DNA from: Nitrosomonadales bacterium
GTDB taxonomy: Bacteria > Pseudomonadota > Gammaproteobacteria > Burkholderiales > Gallionellaceae
Assembly: GCA_016218465.1 (NCBI GenBank)
Contig: JACREA010000046.1
Coordinates: forward strand, 1-18,395
Length of the DNA stretch: 18,395 nucleotides
Direction: 5' to 3'
Position 1 is the stretch's first letter; every line of letters begins with the position of its first letter. Position numbers and translations under genes: made by a program. The notes under the pieces are model-generated. The model ran no database searches. It was given only the letters and a program-made list of their open reading frames with translations, and had not been told where the DNA came from. Positions 1 through 7,334 of this stretch are shown here, piece after piece.

Positions 1-300
1 AATCCAGCTGCAAAGAAACTAGCTGCGTAGAAAAACGCAGCAAAGAATTCAGCTGCCTACAAGAAAGCTGCAAATAAAAAAGTAGCGGCGAAGAAACCGG
101 CAGCAAAGAAAGCCGCTGCCAAGAAGCCAGCTGCAAAGAAAAAAGTAGCGGCGAAGAAACCGGCAGCAAAGAAAGTGGTAGCAAAACCGGCAGCTCCAGC
201 GGTAGCCAGGCCAGCAGCACCAGCCCCTTCCGCTCCAGCACCTGTGCGTCCGGCTGCAACATGGCCTTTTCCTACACCGGGAATCGGCAAGCCGAATTAA
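1..300 (+). pseudogene. Histone H1-like (AlgP/HctB-type) Lys/Ala/Pro-rich tail, partial, with in-frame stop
   Basis: Reading frame 1 encodes a low-complexity tail built from AAKK, PAAKK and KVAAKK units, then an Ala/Pro-rich end finishing PTPGIGKPN before TAA at 298-300. This composition is typical of bacterial histone H1-like DNA-binding proteins such as AlgP or HctB. The gene begins outside the window. A TAG at 28-30 interrupts the frame where the repeat pattern expects AAG (Lys), and the codons around it (CTA, AAC, TTC-like changes) are also degraded. After the TAG the frame stays open for 89 codons but the first possible restart is GTG at 175. Either the real protein ends at the TAG and the rest is a decayed repeat tail, or there is a base error. 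The frame and composition are seen directly; the family is inferred from composition only. Confidence 0.6.
67..175 (+). repeat. 46-bp near-perfect direct repeat within the H1-like tail (period 63 bp)
   Basis: Positions 67-112 and 130-175 are identical except for T at 75 against G at 138. The 63-bp period equals 21 codons, so the repeat keeps the reading frame. It encodes the K-K-V-A-A-K-K-P-A-A-K-K unit. Such in-frame repeats expand and contract by slippage or recombination in AlgP-like genes. Confidence 0.85.
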
Positions 301-742
301 TCGGGGGCACCGCTGTGGTGGCAGCCCCTGATGTTTCGGCAGTAAGGGGCTTTCCGCAGTAGAACCGGTTTTTTGGGCGCACAAATTTGTGCGTGCGCCT
401 TTTTGTTTCGCCAATACGAAGTTGGTGCGCTGTTTTCCCCACATCGCAAGCATTGATGGTTTGCGATAGGTTTTGTGTTCGCTATGTTTTGTGAATACGC
501 AGCTATGCAAAGCAATTAATTTTGCATTCACCATGTTTGCTGATGGCATTGCGAAATGTCACAGGCTTGCCGGATAAATACCAAACGCGAATTCATATCC
601 CCCTTGAATTGCCAGCTATATTCGAATACTTCGAGCAATATGCAGCTGCCGATTACTTCACAGCGTTAGCTGGCAGTGCTGCATTGACTTGATTTATGAT
701 GCTGCGTCCCAATGCTTGGAGTGCTGATTTCCAGATTAAGTG
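301..742. other. Intergenic region upstream of pabB
   Basis: No convincing gene lies in these 442 bases; the short frames here lack coding character. The region holds a GGGGC/GCCCC hairpin just after the H1-like stop, a clear terminator at 376-405, and a 9-bp inverted repeat TGCCAGCTA (610-618) / TAGCTGGCA (667-675). A TTGACT at 684-689 resembles a -35 box, but no good -10 box sits at the right distance, so I do not call a promoter. Confidence 0.5.
376..405 (+). terminator. Rho-independent terminator after the H1-like gene
   Basis: GGCGCAC (376-382) pairs with GTGCGCC (393-399) over a 10-nt loop, followed directly by TTTTTG. The overlapping 16-nt palindrome CGCACAAATTTGTGCG gives an alternative fold. 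It should end transcription from the H1-like gene before pabB. Confidence 0.75.
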
Positions 743-2071
743 ATGAGCTTTTATTGCGCCGAACTGCCCTATCAATCTGATGCTGCGCGATTCTATGCCG
801 CGATTGCTGATCTTCCTTGGGTAATTTGGCTGGATAGTTGTGGGATGTCGCGCTACGATATTCTTTCCGCTGCTCCGCAGCACACCATTTTGTTGGATGA
901 AGCATCTACGAGTGGCGATCCATTTGCATTAGTGCGTTGTGCATTGGGCGAACAAATTGCACCAATTGCGGATGTGCCTTTTGCCGGTGGTGCATTGGGT
1001 TATTGGAGCTATGACTTGGCGCGGAGGATGTATGCGCTGCCAAATATTGCCCAGGCTGGTGGGCTTCTACCAGACATGGCAATTGGCATTTACGATTGGG
1101 CAGTTGTGCTGGATCATTATCAGCAAACTGCGCGTTTGGTGTCACATCAGCGCTTTGCTGAAACAGCGGAGCTGCTGTCGCAGGTATTGGAGCGCCTGCA
1201 AAGCAATTTGCAGCTTCCTCACGACACTTTCAGCGTGCAGGGAAATATTTCAACCAACTTCACGACTGGAAGCTATGCCGCAGCATTCGAGGTAGTTCAG
1301 GATTACTTGAAGTCTGGCGATTGCTATCAGGTCAATCTTGCACAACGTTTCAGCGCAGCCGCCACAGGGGATGCGTTTGGCGCGTATCTCACGCTTCGCA
1401 GCCTGAGTCCCGCACCGTATTCCGCATTCCTCAACTTGCCGCAAGCCCAGATTCTATGCGCTTCGCCGGAACGCTTCCTGCGCGTGCAGAACAAAAATGT
1501 GGAAACCAAACCGATCAAAGGCACGCGCCCGCGAAGTAGCGATGCGCATCAGGACAACCGGCTTGCCGAAGAGCTTCATAGTCACCCAAAAGACCGCGCA
1601 GAGAATCTGATGATCGTGGATTTGCTGCGAAGCGATCTCGGCAAAAGCTGCGCACCGGGATCGTTACACGTGGACAAGCTGTTCGAAGTAGAAAGTTTCG
1701 CCAGCGTACATCATCTGGTCAGCACGGTAGAGGGTACGCTGGAGGAAGGACGCGATGCGTTGGATGTGCTGCGTGACTGTTTTCCCGGTGGCTCTGTCAC
1801 CGGAGCGCCCAAGTTGCGCGCTATGCAAATTATCGAACAGCTGGAGCCGCACCGGCGCGGAATTTACTGTGGCGCGATAGGATATATCGGCTTCGACGGC
1901 AACATGGACACCAACATTGCCATTCGCACGATGGTTTACTCTGACAATGAGATGCACTGCTGGGCCGGAGGTGGCATCGTGGCGGATTCCGATGTTGCGG
2001 CGGAGTATCAGGAGACGCTGGACAAGGCGACCGGAATGCTCAAGATGTTGCAGCAATATGGCGGTGAATGA
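743..2071 (+). CDS. pabB: Aminodeoxychorismate synthase component I (PabB)
   Basis: The enzyme converts chorismate, with ammonia from the PabA glutaminase, to 4-amino-4-deoxychorismate in the cytoplasmic folate/p-aminobenzoate pathway. The 442-residue product is a full-length chorismate-binding (TrpE/PabB superfamily) protein. It carries PIKGTR at about 257-262; the Lys in PIKGT marks PabB, where anthranilate synthases have PIAGT. PGGSVTGAPK lies at about 348-357, followed by the chorismate-binding segment with GAIGYIGF and NIAIRT. No PabC domain is fused and no pabC or pabA follows. I chose ATG at 743; GTG at 740 in the same frame is possible, and neither has a strong Shine-Dalgarno. The next gene is 280 bases away and has its own promoter candidate, so pabB may be an older neighbour rather than a cluster member. 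It does compete for the same precursor as the chorismatase downstream. Confidence 0.95.
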   Translation: MSFYCAELPYQSDAARFYAAIADLPWVIWLDSCGMSRYDILSAAPQHTILLDEASTSGDPFALVRCALGEQIAPIADVPFAGGALGYWSYDLARRMYALPNIAQAGGLLPDMAIGIYDWAVVLDHYQQTARLVSHQRFAETAELLSQVLERLQSNLQLPHDTFSVQGNISTNFTTGSYAAAFEVVQDYLKSGDCYQVNLAQRFSAAATGDAFGAYLTLRSLSPAPYSAFLNLPQAQILCASPERFLRVQNKNVETKPIKGTRPRSSDAHQDNRLAEELHSHPKDRAENLMIVDLLRSDLGKSCAPGSLHVDKLFEVESFASVHHLVSTVEGTLEEGRDALDVLRDCFPGGSVTGAPKLRAMQIIEQLEPHRRGIYCGAIGYIGFDGNMDTNIAIRTMVYSDNEMHCWAGGGIVADSDVAAEYQETLDKATGMLKMLQQYGGE

Positions 2072-2351
2072 CGGATTGCTTCTTCGAGTACGCATCGGGC
2101 CAAGGGGACGGCTCGAACTGATGCCCTCCGTCAGAATTGCTCATTACAGTTTCCGTTGCCCATACTCGCAAGGCAGAAACTTTCCATCTGTACGCCTTCT
2201 GGGTTCATGGATAATTCCTCCAAGGGACGCTAAAAACGTCTACGTGCAACACATCGTTGATATGCTTCAAAGGCGCAATCTCCAATGCATACAGGGCAGC
2301 TAAAAATAATGGTATGTTATAATTCGCTTATAAAAAATTTTAGTAGAAAAA
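2072..2351. other. Intergenic region between pabB and the chorismatase operon
   Basis: No supported gene is visible. TGACGGA (2069-2075, overlapping the pabB stop) and TCCGTCA (2127-2133) form a 7-bp inverted repeat too widely spaced to be a convincing terminator. The last 50 bases turn strongly AT-rich and contain the extended -10 element at 2315-2323. Confidence 0.5.
2315..2323 (+). promoter_or_regulatory. Candidate extended -10 promoter for the chorismatase operon
   Basis: TGTTATAAT matches the extended -10 consensus TGnTATAAT exactly and lies 29 bases before the ATG at 2352 in an AT-rich stretch. No recognisable -35 box precedes it at 17 bases, which extended -10 promoters tolerate. It probably drives the run of genes from 2352 to 6123. 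Confidence 0.55.
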
Positions 2352-2609
2352 ATGTCTGGATTTTACAAAACCAGTGAGCAAGAGAAAGCCAGCAATATTC
2401 AAGTTACATTGACGGCCAGTAGTACACGTGGCGGTTATACATGCTCGGCTGTATTGGCAGAACGCAAATACGTAGCCGCCTTTCCCGATAACATGCATAA
2501 AATGCTTCTTAAAGTCGATCAGTCAATGTCTGAGATTCTGTCCGTGTTTGTGCGTCTAGGAACTGGAAATCATGCCGTGTTTGTAAAGCTCAATCAGGGA
2601 AAGTGTTAG
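2352..2609 (+). CDS. Small hypothetical protein (85 aa) leading the chorismatase operon
   Basis: I do not recognise this protein. It is 85 residues, starts with ATG after a weak A-rich ribosome site, and has no signal peptide, membrane segment or acyl-carrier DSL motif, so it is probably a soluble cytoplasmic protein. It contains a Thr/Ser-rich beta-like start, one central Cys, a short hydrophobic stretch ILSVFVRL near 60-67 and a C-terminal Cys. It ends 15 bases before the chorismatase start and follows the extended -10 promoter, so the two are very likely co-transcribed. Position suggests a role in starter supply or regulation, but no function can be assigned. It could also be a non-functional reading frame, although its spacing to the next gene supports it being real. 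Confidence 0.55.
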   Translation: MSGFYKTSEQEKASNIQVTLTASSTRGGYTCSAVLAERKYVAAFPDNMHKMLLKVDQSMSEILSVFVRLGTGNHAVFVKLNQGKC

Positions 2610-2624
2610 CGAGCAGACAGTACT

Positions 2625-3635
2625 ATGAGGGAATTTGATATACATCAGAACAAGACCGTTGCGCTTAAGTACCTTGTGCCGGGCGAAATCGATACTTATT
2701 TGACGCTGTTCGGTGATCGGGTTGCGTGCGTAGTTGGCTTTGGAAGCGGTCGTTGCATGACCTTGAAATCGGGCTTTCCTGTGCTTTGGGTTGATACCCC
2801 GGTATCGGGTGGCGATGCTGTTTATGAAGTGTGGATCAGTGATAAACCCGTAAATCGATATCGTGATGAGTTAATTGCCGGTGCGGGTAACGAAGATATC
2901 TTTTTTGGATGTATATCCGTACAGTTCGATTCCGCAATAGATTTGAGCGAAACAACGCAATTCATTTATTCTGGAATATTTGATTTTCTTCAACGTAGTA
3001 TTTATCCGAACTTGCTAAGGGTTTGGAACTACTTCCCTGATATTAATGCCATCGAAGCAGGAATTGAGCGTTATTGCAGCTTTAGTGTGGGTCGACATGA
3101 GGCGTTTGTTCGCTATAACAGAAGAGTTGATGACTCTCCATCTGCCTGTGCGGTAGGCAGCCATGGTGGACCTCTGGTAATTTACTTTCTGGCGTCGCGT
3201 TTTCCAGGTGTGCAAATCGAAAATCCGCGACAGACCAGCGCATACAATTACCCGAAGCAATATGGGCCGCGTAGCCCGACTTTTTCAAGAGCCACGCTGG
3301 CTTTTCAGGGCGGCTCGCAAACACTTTTTATTTCAGGTACGGCCAGTATTCTGGGGCATGCTACAGTTCATCCAAGCTCGGCGAGCCTGCAGACGCGTGA
3401 GACTCTGGCCAACATTCGTGCTGTGATCGATCAGGCTATCCGGGAAGGTTTTAAGTTCGCGGGTTTCGAAAGTGGAATGGCCCTCAAGGTTTATGTGCGC
3501 CACACAGAACATCTGAGCGTTGTGCAAGACATCATCCGCGAAGAATGGGGTGTTATTCAGGAACTGGTTGTTTTGCAGACCGACATTTGTCGCACGGATT
3601 TGCTGTTGGAGATCGAGGCGGTTTGCTGGGGCTGA
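2625..3635 (+). CDS. Chorismatase of the FkbO/Hyg5 family, XanB2-like (hydroxybenzoate starter synthesis)
   Basis: Family members cleave chorismate, losing pyruvate. FkbO types give a dihydroxycyclohexadiene acid, Hyg5 types give 3-hydroxybenzoate, and XanB2 of Xanthomonas gives 3- and 4-hydroxybenzoate for xanthomonadin and ubiquinone. The 336-residue product is full length for the family. The family-typical SGTASILGH lies at 237-245, followed by the conserved QTRETLANIRAVI-like helix (about 256-268) and the acidic C-terminal segment LLEIEAVC (327-334), the region carrying the catalytic Glu. No signal peptide is seen, so it is cytoplasmic. It sits in a run of same-strand genes facing an aryl polyene synthase operon, which favours the XanB2 role. 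The subtype cannot be decided by eye. Its C-terminal coding end lies only 17 bases before the next start. Confidence 0.88.
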   Translation: MREFDIHQNKTVALKYLVPGEIDTYLTLFGDRVACVVGFGSGRCMTLKSGFPVLWVDTPVSGGDAVYEVWISDKPVNRYRDELIAGAGNEDIFFGCISVQFDSAIDLSETTQFIYSGIFDFLQRSIYPNLLRVWNYFPDINAIEAGIERYCSFSVGRHEAFVRYNRRVDDSPSACAVGSHGGPLVIYFLASRFPGVQIENPRQTSAYNYPKQYGPRSPTFSRATLAFQGGSQTLFISGTASILGHATVHPSSASLQTRETLANIRAVIDQAIREGFKFAGFESGMALKVYVRHTEHLSVVQDIIREEWGVIQELVVLQTDICRTDLLLEIEAVCWG

Positions 3636-3652
3636 GCTGGCTGGAACATCGC

Positions 3653-4504
3653 ATGATGCCGGTAACCTTTATGAGATTTCTTTACTATTTTTTAGGCGCG
3701 ATTGTGGTTACGCTGCCGCTTGTAGGGCCAGCATCTGCAGATCAGGTTCCACTTTGGGAGGTGGGTGCTGGTGTGGCGGCCATCGACTTCCCGCACTATC
3801 GAGGCTCTGATGAGCGGAAAAGTTATGTTCTCCCTATGCCTTATGTAATTTATCGCGGCGACTTTCTCAAGATTGACCGTCAGCGGGTGAGAGGACAGCT
3901 TTTTCATAGTGATAGAGTCGAGCTGGACGTCAGTGTGAATGGTTCGGTGCCAGTCAGGAATAACGGGGCGCGTCTTGGCATGCCCAATCTTGATCCAACG
4001 TTTGAAATTGGCCCATCGATGAATATCATGCTTTATCAAACAGAATCCAATCAGGCGCAAGTGGAATTGCGCTTGCCTGTACGAGCCGTCATTGGCAGCG
4101 ATTTTTCATATTTGCGGAGTGTCGGCTGGATATTTCAGCCGCTGTTGAATTTGGATGTGAAGAATGCGTTTGATCAAACGGGGTGGAACTTGGGTACGGC
4201 AATCGGGCCGATCTTTACCGATCGTCGCTATAACCAGTATTTCTATGGTATTGATGCCAGATATTCTCTTGCAGATCGTCCTGCTTATTCTGCACACGGC
4301 GGTTACGCGGGAACACAATTTGTCATTGCCATGACAAAACGATCACCATCGTATTGGACGAGCGGGTTTATGAAACTTGATAACCTTCGCGGCGCAGCAT
4401 TTGAGCAGAGCCCACTGGTAAAGACCAAACAGTATGCTACCGTAGGCTTTGCCATCACCTGGATATTTGCGGAATCCTCGACTAAAGTGGAAGAGGAAAA
4501 GTAA
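3653..4504 (+). CDS. MipA/OmpV family outer-membrane protein
   Basis: The 283-residue product starts with a signal peptide (hydrophobic core about 9-25, cleavage likely after PASA at 29). The mature protein opens with the MipA/OmpV pattern: EVGAGVAAIDFPHYRGSDE, then PMPYVIYRGDFLKIDR and LDPTFEIGPS. Alternating hydrophobic strands fit an outer-membrane beta-barrel. Family members act as porin-like proteins or, in MipA, as a scaffold for murein enzymes. The frame is open further upstream into the chorismatase gene, but the signal peptide places the start at ATG 3653, 3656 or 3671; 3653 has GGAAC upstream. A charged tail (KVEEEK) follows the last strand, so the C-terminus is not the usual terminal Phe. 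An 11-bp tandem duplication covers the stop codon. A role in placing or exporting the pigment is inference from position. Confidence 0.85.
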   Translation: MMPVTFMRFLYYFLGAIVVTLPLVGPASADQVPLWEVGAGVAAIDFPHYRGSDERKSYVLPMPYVIYRGDFLKIDRQRVRGQLFHSDRVELDVSVNGSVPVRNNGARLGMPNLDPTFEIGPSMNIMLYQTESNQAQVELRLPVRAVIGSDFSYLRSVGWIFQPLLNLDVKNAFDQTGWNLGTAIGPIFTDRRYNQYFYGIDARYSLADRPAYSAHGGYAGTQFVIAMTKRSPSYWTSGFMKLDNLRGAAFEQSPLVKTKQYATVGFAITWIFAESSTKVEEEK

Positions 4505-4518
4505 ATGAAAAGTAAATG
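4497..4518 (+). repeat. 11-bp tandem duplication across the mipA-like stop codon
   Basis: AAAAGTAAATG occurs at 4497-4507 and again immediately at 4508-4518. The first copy contains the TAA stop of the outer-membrane protein gene. It looks like a recent slippage event; no functional role is evident. Confidence 0.8.
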
Positions 4519-4549
4519 ATTGCATGCTTGAAGTTTGATTGGGATACTA

Positions 4550-5329
4550 ATGATTAACACAGCTACACGCAGCTGGGGCAGGCTGGCAACCGTGTTGCGA
4601 TCCCTCTATGAATATGTCGTGCTGTACGGTTCACTCGCTCTTTTTGGCGCGGCAGGCTTGACGTATACCATCGTCGGTGCAGTGTTGTACCCGTTGTTGC
4701 CGCGTCGTTCAGGTGCCCGTTTGGGGCGGCTCATCATGACCGGTATATTCCGGCCATACATCGTCATCATCAAAGCAAGTGGCTTGGTGCAGTGCGATCT
4801 CTCCGCCCTGGATGCGCTCGCCGGCGGTGAAGCTGTCATCGTCGCGCCCAATCATCCCAGCCTTATAGACGTGGTTTTGATCGGTTCGCGCCTGACTAAT
4901 ATCGTCTGCATCATGAAGGCGAACATACAAGACAACATATTATTCGGCGGCGGCGCGCGACTGGCGGGTTACATCCGCAATGATTCCACCGGCAACATGG
5001 TGCGTACCTCGGTTGCGGAATTAAAAGATGGCAGTCAGTTGTTGATTTTTCCTGAAGGCACACGCACGACGAGACATCCGGTTAATAAATTTAAAAGCGC
5101 CTTTGCGCTGATCGCGCGCAGGTCGGGTGTGCCGGTGCAATCGGTATTCATCGAATCCAACACACAGTTCCTCGGCAAAGGCTGGCCGCTGCTGAAAAAA
5201 CCGCAATTTCCGCTGATTTATAAAGTGACGCTGGGAAAAAGATTCGAAGTAACCGGCGATACAAAAGCTTTTGTCGACGATTTGGAAAAATATTATCGAG
5301 AACATTTTGCAGAGAAAAATTGTAATTAG
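4550..5329 (+). CDS. PlsC-type 1-acyl-glycerol-3-phosphate acyltransferase family protein
   Basis: The 259-residue product has an N-terminal hydrophobic region (about 22-48) that should anchor it in the inner membrane. It carries both PlsC family signatures: NHPSLID (101-107, the HX4D catalytic motif) and FPEGTR (167-172, substrate phosphate binding). Such enzymes transfer acyl chains from acyl-ACP or acyl-CoA to a lysophospholipid or similar hydroxyl. ATG 4550 with GGGA upstream is preferred to TTG 4535. It lies 45 bases after the MipA-like gene and 32 bases before the glycosyltransferase, in the same orientation. Aryl polyene and xanthomonadin clusters often carry such an acyltransferase, probably to join the aryl polyene acid to a lipid or glycerol-type anchor. 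The actual acceptor here is unknown. Confidence 0.88.
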   Translation: MINTATRSWGRLATVLRSLYEYVVLYGSLALFGAAGLTYTIVGAVLYPLLPRRSGARLGRLIMTGIFRPYIVIIKASGLVQCDLSALDALAGGEAVIVAPNHPSLIDVVLIGSRLTNIVCIMKANIQDNILFGGGARLAGYIRNDSTGNMVRTSVAELKDGSQLLIFPEGTRTTRHPVNKFKSAFALIARRSGVPVQSVFIESNTQFLGKGWPLLKKPQFPLIYKVTLGKRFEVTGDTKAFVDDLEKYYREHFAEKNCN

Positions 5330-5361
5330 CTCTCGTCAAAATACCAGCAGACTGGAACATC

Positions 5362-6123
5362 ATGCTTTCCTCAACACACCTCATACTTATTCCGTCCTAT
5401 AACTCCGGCACAAAAGTCATTGAGACCGTGCGCAATGCACTGGCCGTTTGGCAGCCCGTATGGGTCGTGATCGATGGCAGTACCGATGGAACTGCAGAGG
5501 CACTGCAAACCATCGCAATAGACCACGCGGCACTGAAAGTATTTACCCTGCAACGCAATCAGGGCAAGGGAGCAGCAGTGATGCACGGTTTGCGTGAAGC
5601 GGCAGCAGCGGGATACACACACGCGCTTACTATGGATGCAGACGGGCAGCATCCGGCCGGAAAAATTCCGGAGTTCATGGCGATGTCGATCGCCAACCCG
5701 GATGCCGTTGTGCTGGGCAAACCGGTGTTCGACGCCAGCGCACCTGCAATACGTGTGGGCGGGCGAAAGATTTCCAATTGGTGGGCCAATCTGGAAACAC
5801 TGGGTGCAGGGATTGGAGATTCGTTATTTGGTTTTCGTGTTTATCCGATTAAACCGCTGTACCGGATTATGCATAGCATCCGATGGATGCGTCGTTTTGA
5901 TTTCGATCCAGAGGCGGCAGTGCGCTTGTGCTGGTATGGCGTGCGCCCTATCAATCTGCCGGCGCCTGTTCGCTATTTCGGTCCGGAGGAAGGCGGGGTG
6001 TCGCACTTCAACTATTTGCGCGATAACACCCTTTTGACCTGGATGCATATGCGTCTTGTATCCGGTTTTCTATTGCGTCTGCCGGTGCTGCTTTGGCGGC
6101 GTTCGAGAAAACCTGCCAAGTAA
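5362..6123 (+). CDS. Family 2 glycosyltransferase (dolichyl-phosphate mannosyltransferase-like)
   Basis: The 253-residue GT-A protein opens with HLILIPSYNSG, has the nucleotide-binding IDGSTDGT (37-44), then NQGKG (66-70) and the metal-binding DADGQH (92-97), the DXD equivalent. The second half is basic and ends in a hydrophobic amphipathic stretch (about 228-245), which suggests peripheral membrane contact on the cytoplasmic face. Family members transfer a sugar from a nucleotide sugar to a lipid carrier or glycan. The start ATG at 5362 follows GGAAC. It is the last gene of the plus-strand run and converges on the outer-membrane protein gene at 6203-7234. GT2 enzymes recur in aryl polyene clusters, so glycosylation of the pigment or its anchor is plausible but not shown. 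Confidence 0.88.
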   Translation: MLSSTHLILIPSYNSGTKVIETVRNALAVWQPVWVVIDGSTDGTAEALQTIAIDHAALKVFTLQRNQGKGAAVMHGLREAAAAGYTHALTMDADGQHPAGKIPEFMAMSIANPDAVVLGKPVFDASAPAIRVGGRKISNWWANLETLGAGIGDSLFGFRVYPIKPLYRIMHSIRWMRRFDFDPEAAVRLCWYGVRPINLPAPVRYFGPEEGGVSHFNYLRDNTLLTWMHMRLVSGFLLRLPVLLWRRSRKPAK

Positions 6124-6202
6124 CAACTTGCTTTAATCAGCCATGCAGAAACTTGTACGGCGAAAATTTATAGATAATCCTTTTGAAATTTTAAGAGTAT
6201 TT

Positions 6203-7234
6203 CTAGAATTCGATCGAAGGCCTGAGCAAGAGCGTTAACGAACTCCTGGTGCGGTTCCGCAGTGCGCCAATGTATTCATCAGGACTTTCCCAAACGAAAC
6301 CGGCATCCAGAGTGGCGCTGTAACTCTTACCGTCTACTGGATATTTCTTGCCGATAATTAATTCTTCGCGCACAACCTGACCGCCGTGCTGCGAGAATTG
6401 CACCTTCAGGTCGAGAGCGCTGTTCTTGAGCCAGTGAAGAAACGGGGCGCGGTGATCCAGATTGCTTCGGTGGATACTGAAGTAGAACACGTCCGTGATA
6501 TCCGGGTTTGAGTTGAATTTGCCGCCGAAACGGAAGCTCCAACTCATTTTCTCATCCGGGTAATCGAGCTTGCCCTTGATCTTCCATTCCAGTTCATACC
6601 AGTTGTCGTCTATAAGCACATTGTTTTTGATGTGCTTGATTCCGCCGCTGACGAGATAGCCTGTATACCCCATGTTACTGCCTGTGCGTGTTTCTCCTGG
6701 GCGCACCAGTTTCGCAATGTTGCCGAAAAACATCGATACGGCCCATGGCTCCTGGAACCCTGCGGTGATGGAATCGAAAATATTGATGCCGCCACCGCCG
6801 ATTTGTCCCTGGCTGTAAAAGCCTGGCGTGTGCTTTTTGAGATAGGTGCCCAGAACAGGCATCGGATAGATGCTTGCTTCCAGTGTCATGTAGCGCGGGA
6901 TGGCTGAGTCTTTGATCAGGTTGCGGTAGATCACCGATTCACTGTCCGAAGTGATCGTCGGGATCGGTTTGCTTGTAAGGGGGATGTTAATGCCTACGTC
7001 GGTGTAATAAGGATCCCACTCCCACAATACTTCTGCTCCGCTATTTTCATCGCTGGCAGGAGAAGCGGGCGTGGTTAGCGGCGATGGTTCGGCGGCGTTG
7101 GCGGATGTTGAAACAGCCATTTGAGCGGGGGATGCCTCTCCGTTCACATCGTGGCTTGTCGTATCTGCTTTCGCAGCATTAGTAAAGAAAAGCAAAAACG
7201 ATATAAAAAAAATTGGGCGCAAAATTATCTTCAT
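6203..7234 (-). CDS. Unknown outer-membrane beta-barrel protein at the end of the polyketide operon
   Basis: I do not recognise the family. The 343-residue product has a clear signal peptide (MKIILRP, hydrophobic core 8-20, cleavage likely after AKA at 23). An Ala/Ser/Thr/Pro-rich linker follows to about 66. The rest is rich in alternating aromatic/hydrophobic strands (WYELEWKIKGKL, WSFRFGGKF, DVFYFSIH, SATLDAGFVW) and ends in SIEF, with the C-terminal Phe expected of a BAM-dependent barrel. A Gly-rich GQIGGGGINIF segment lies near 142-152. AGAGAG before the ATG serves as ribosome site. It begins 94 bases after the ketoreductase gene on the same strand, so it may be the operon's last gene. 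It could take part in placing the pigment in the outer membrane; that is inference from position. Confidence 0.75.
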   Translation of the reverse strand: MKIILRPIFFISFLLFFTNAAKADTTSHDVNGEASPAQMAVSTSANAAEPSPLTTPASPASDENSGAEVLWEWDPYYTDVGINIPLTSKPIPTITSDSESVIYRNLIKDSAIPRYMTLEASIYPMPVLGTYLKKHTPGFYSQGQIGGGGINIFDSITAGFQEPWAVSMFFGNIAKLVRPGETRTGSNMGYTGYLVSGGIKHIKNNVLIDDNWYELEWKIKGKLDYPDEKMSWSFRFGGKFNSNPDITDVFYFSIHRSNLDHRAPFLHWLKNSALDLKVQFSQHGGQVVREELIIGKKYPVDGKSYSATLDAGFVWESPDEYIGALRNRTRSSLTLLLRPSIEF

Positions 7235-7306
7235 TACGCTCTCTTGGAATCTGCTGAAGCAATAAAGTTGTGAACCAAATCCTGCATGTCAAATTTCTGG
7301 AAGTAA

Positions 7307-7334
7307 GCCTGAAATTACTGAGTTTTTCTCAGGC
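7307..7334 (-). promoter_or_regulatory. Short hairpin overlapping the ketoreductase stop codon
   Basis: CTGAG (7318-7322) and CTCAG (7328-7332) form a 5-bp stem with a 5-nt loop, and GCCTGA (7307-7312) can alternatively pair with TCAGGC (7329-7334). No U-run follows on the minus strand, so it is not a standard terminator. It could reduce read-through into the outer-membrane protein gene or stabilise the upstream mRNA. Confidence 0.25.

Noticed and set aside
49..549. Long minus-strand frames over the H1-like tail
   Set aside because: They are the complement of the Lys/Ala repeats; their Cys/Arg/Phe-rich composition is an artefact.
684..700. Promoter for pabB from TTGACT and TATGAT
   Set aside because: The two boxes are only 5 bases apart, so they cannot form one sigma-70 promoter.
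1917..2303. Plus-strand frame overlapping the pabB end and the following spacer
   Set aside because: It begins inside pabB in another frame, and has no ribosome site or recognisable domain.
2352..2609. Small protein as the missing acyl carrier protein
   Set aside because: It lacks the DSL phosphopantetheine site and the acidic helix pattern of carrier proteins.
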